This document shows positions 4,669-5,488 of a DNA stretch of 5,488 bases, in pieces. A program made the position numbers and the translations under genes. Source of the stretch: Ruminococcaceae bacterium UBA5406 (GTDB lineage Bacteria; Bacillota; Clostridia; Oscillospirales; Acutalibacteraceae); contig DHNW01000007.1 of NCBI GenBank assembly GCA_002407675.1, positions 1-5,488 of the forward strand, given 5' to 3'. Position 1 is the stretch's first letter. The number at the start of each line of letters is the position of its first letter. The notes under the pieces were generated by a model. That model saw nothing but the letters and a program-made list of their open reading frames with translations. It was not told the origin of the DNA and searched no databases.

Positions 4669-4899
4669 GCAAGGCACAAAAAAAAGTGCAAAGCGAGCCG
4701 ACGGTACTGCGAATACCATCGGCCCTGCATACGGAGTCTAGGCCTCCATACACAACGGAATCATTCCGTGCAATGCAACCCTATTATACCGTTTGTTTTT
4801 ATTTTTGTACAGAGGTATCTTTTGGGGTATGTTTTTGTTGCACCGGTTTAGTTGGCGTTGGATATGGATGGGTTCTCATCCGTATCCAGCGCCTTTTTT
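4669..4899 (+). ncRNA. Unrecognised structured leader or small RNA ending at a strong terminator
   Basis: From the promoter start to the T run at 4894-4899 the RNA is about 230 nt and carries several helices. GCAC (4674-4677) can pair with GTGC on either side (4667-4670 or 4686-4689). A hairpin at 4697-4723 (GCCGA/TCGGC, then GGTA/TACC) is capped by a GCGA tetraloop at 4709-4712, closed by U-A. TGCAT (4726-4730) with ATGCA (4773-4777) can close a three-way junction containing GGAG/CTCC (4733-4736/4744-4747) and ACGGAA/TTCCGT (4755-4760/4764-4769). TGCAAC (4774-4779) can instead pair with GTTGCA (4837-4842), which would break the junction. No protein-coding frame in it looks real. I compared it by eye with c-di-GMP, cobalamin, glycine, T-box and 6S RNA and found no convincing match. 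It may be a riboswitch for the downstream surface-protein gene or an independent small RNA. Confidence 0.55.
4854..4899 (+). terminator. 17-bp terminator ending the leader RNA
   Basis: GGCG (4854-4857) pairs with CGCC (4890-4893), TGGATA (4859-4864) with TATCCA (4883-4888), and GGATG (4866-4870) with CATCC (4877-4881). The two positions between these blocks are G-U pairs, so the 17-bp stem is unbroken. The loop is 6 bases and TTTTTT follows directly. This is the strongest terminator in the window, yet it lies 183 bases before the next start codon with no gene ending at it. Confidence 0.88.
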
Positions 4900-4919
4900 G
4901 CTGCCTTGCAGGGAAAGCA

Positions 4920-4959
4920 GGCGGAGCTGCCCGTCCGTGGCTGCTCCGCCACATTTTTT
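4920..4959 (+). terminator. Second, tandem terminator-like hairpin
   Basis: GGCGGAGC (4920-4927) pairs perfectly with GCTCCGCC (4943-4950) around a 15-base loop, followed by ACA and six T (4954-4959). It comes 20 bases after the first terminator and before the Ig-like gene, so read-through of the first would meet it. Confidence 0.65.
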
Positions 4960-5082
4960 CTGCAAAGCAACCGAACCGTTTCCGAGGAACTGTGCAGCGG
5001 AGATGGAACCGGGAAAGGAGGACGCAAGAATTAAACAGGTGCACAAAAACCTTGAATAAACAAACGGGGTGAATAATTAAAA

Positions 5083-5488
5083 ATGAATATCCGGAAGAAA
5101 GTTATGCCTATTTTCCTATCCGTTCTGCTGGCAGTCAGTCCGCTGGCCGGCACATCCGCTTTTGCGGCAGATGTATCGTCAGCTTCAATCAGCGGGACAG
5201 CAAAGGTCGGCGAAACGCTGACGGCTTCCGCTAATGAAGGTGCGACAAACGTAGCCTATCAGTGGAAAGAATGCGATACGGTAGATGGCAGTTATACTAA
5301 CATTGACGGTGCCACAACTTCCACATACGTACCAACAGCAGAGCAAGTAGGTAAATTCATTGAAGTCACAATCAGCGGAGACAATGATTCTTCTAAGACG
5401 AGTAAACCAACAGCGGCTGTTGAAGCTGCCGAAACAACAGTTGATGTATCGTCAGCTTCAATCACCGGGACAGCAAAGGTCGGCGAAA
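5083..5488 (+). CDS. Secreted protein with repeated Ig-like domains (N-terminal part, cut by window end)
   Basis: The N-terminus is a clear Sec signal peptide: basic MNIRKK, a hydrophobic core (residues 8-22), and cleavage expected after AFA (28). The first repeat runs from about residue 30 to 120: VSSASISGTAKVGETLTAS, then YQWKE (59-63), GSYTNIDGATTSTYVPT (69-85), and VGKFIEVTISG (89-99). This is the pattern of bacterial Ig-like domains found in tandem in surface proteins of Gram-positive bacteria. A second copy begins at residue 121 and is truncated at 135 by the window edge. The protein is exported. Whether it is wall-bound, an adhesin or an enzyme carrier depends on the missing C-terminal part. 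GGGGTG (5066-5071) lies 11 bases before the ATG and is a weak ribosome site. Expression may depend on the structured leader RNA upstream. Confidence 0.85.
   Translation, partial: MNIRKKVMPIFLSVLLAVSPLAGTSAFAADVSSASISGTAKVGETLTASANEGATNVAYQWKECDTVDGSYTNIDGATTSTYVPTAEQVGKFIEVTISGDNDSSKTSKPTAAVEAAETTVDVSSASITGTAKVGE
5170..5488 (+). repeat. Tandem Ig-domain repeat, 273-bp period
   Basis: The 46 bases at 5170-5215 recur at 5443-5488 with a single difference (AGCGGG versus ACCGGG). The offset of 273 bases equals 91 codons. The second copy is cut by the window end. Confidence 0.9.

Noticed and set aside
4667..4780. c-di-GMP-I riboswitch
   Set aside because: A GNRA-capped hairpin and GCAAAGC are suggestive, but the conserved CGCAAAGCC and GGUAGCGGGGUUACC-like blocks of that class are not where they should be.
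4686..5072. Plus-strand open frame of 128 codons, and other frames in 4793-5059
   Set aside because: They cross two strong terminator hairpins, lack ribosome sites, have odd composition rich in Cys, Trp and Arg, and match no family. They are explained by the structured RNA region.

Overview
The window reads like the chromosome of an anaerobic, low-to-medium GC, Gram-positive clostridial bacterium, probably motile. The support is strong AGGAG-type ribosome sites, consensus TTGACA/TATAAT promoters with 17-bp spacers, a YkuK-family protein, a small FlxA-like protein behind a flagellar-sigma-type promoter, and a protein related to anaerobic (class III) ribonucleotide reductase. No genus can be named from the sequence alone. 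There is no tRNA, rRNA, CRISPR array, transposase or phage gene.

Left part (1-1560): a minus-strand gene encodes a 93-residue protein carrying only the glycyl-radical tail motif of anaerobic ribonucleotide reductase. It has its own consensus promoter, two candidate NrdR half-site boxes 32 bp apart, and a terminator. Next is a plus-strand gene for a 112-residue, 21-cysteine cytosolic copper-storage-like (DUF326/Csp) protein. It converges, through a shared hairpin, on a minus-strand FlxA-like coiled-coil gene with a sigma-D/FliA-type promoter.

Centre (1560-3860): a two-gene operon runs from a TTGACA-17-TATTAT promoter to a long hairpin terminator. The first gene is a short LuxE-like acyl-protein synthetase whose start codon and main reading frame lie in different frames. 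They are joined at an A_AAA_AAA heptamer followed by a 9-bp inverted repeat, the architecture of a programmed -1 frameshift (or a lost A). The second is an intact LuxC-like acyl-CoA/acyl-protein reductase overlapping it by ATGA. Together they would turn an acyl group into an aldehyde. No luciferase gene is in view, and the LuxE-like protein lacks the usual N-terminal half.

Right part (3861-5488): a monocistronic YkuK-like RNase H-fold gene has its own promoter and terminator. Then comes a roughly 500-base gene-free stretch with a consensus promoter, a structured RNA of about 230 nt (a GNRA-capped hairpin, a possible three-way junction, and a 17-bp terminator with six T), and a second terminator-like hairpin. 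It precedes a secreted protein with repeated Ig-like domains that runs off the window. The layout suggests a riboswitch-like attenuator or a small RNA controlling a cell-surface protein. I do not recognise the RNA class.
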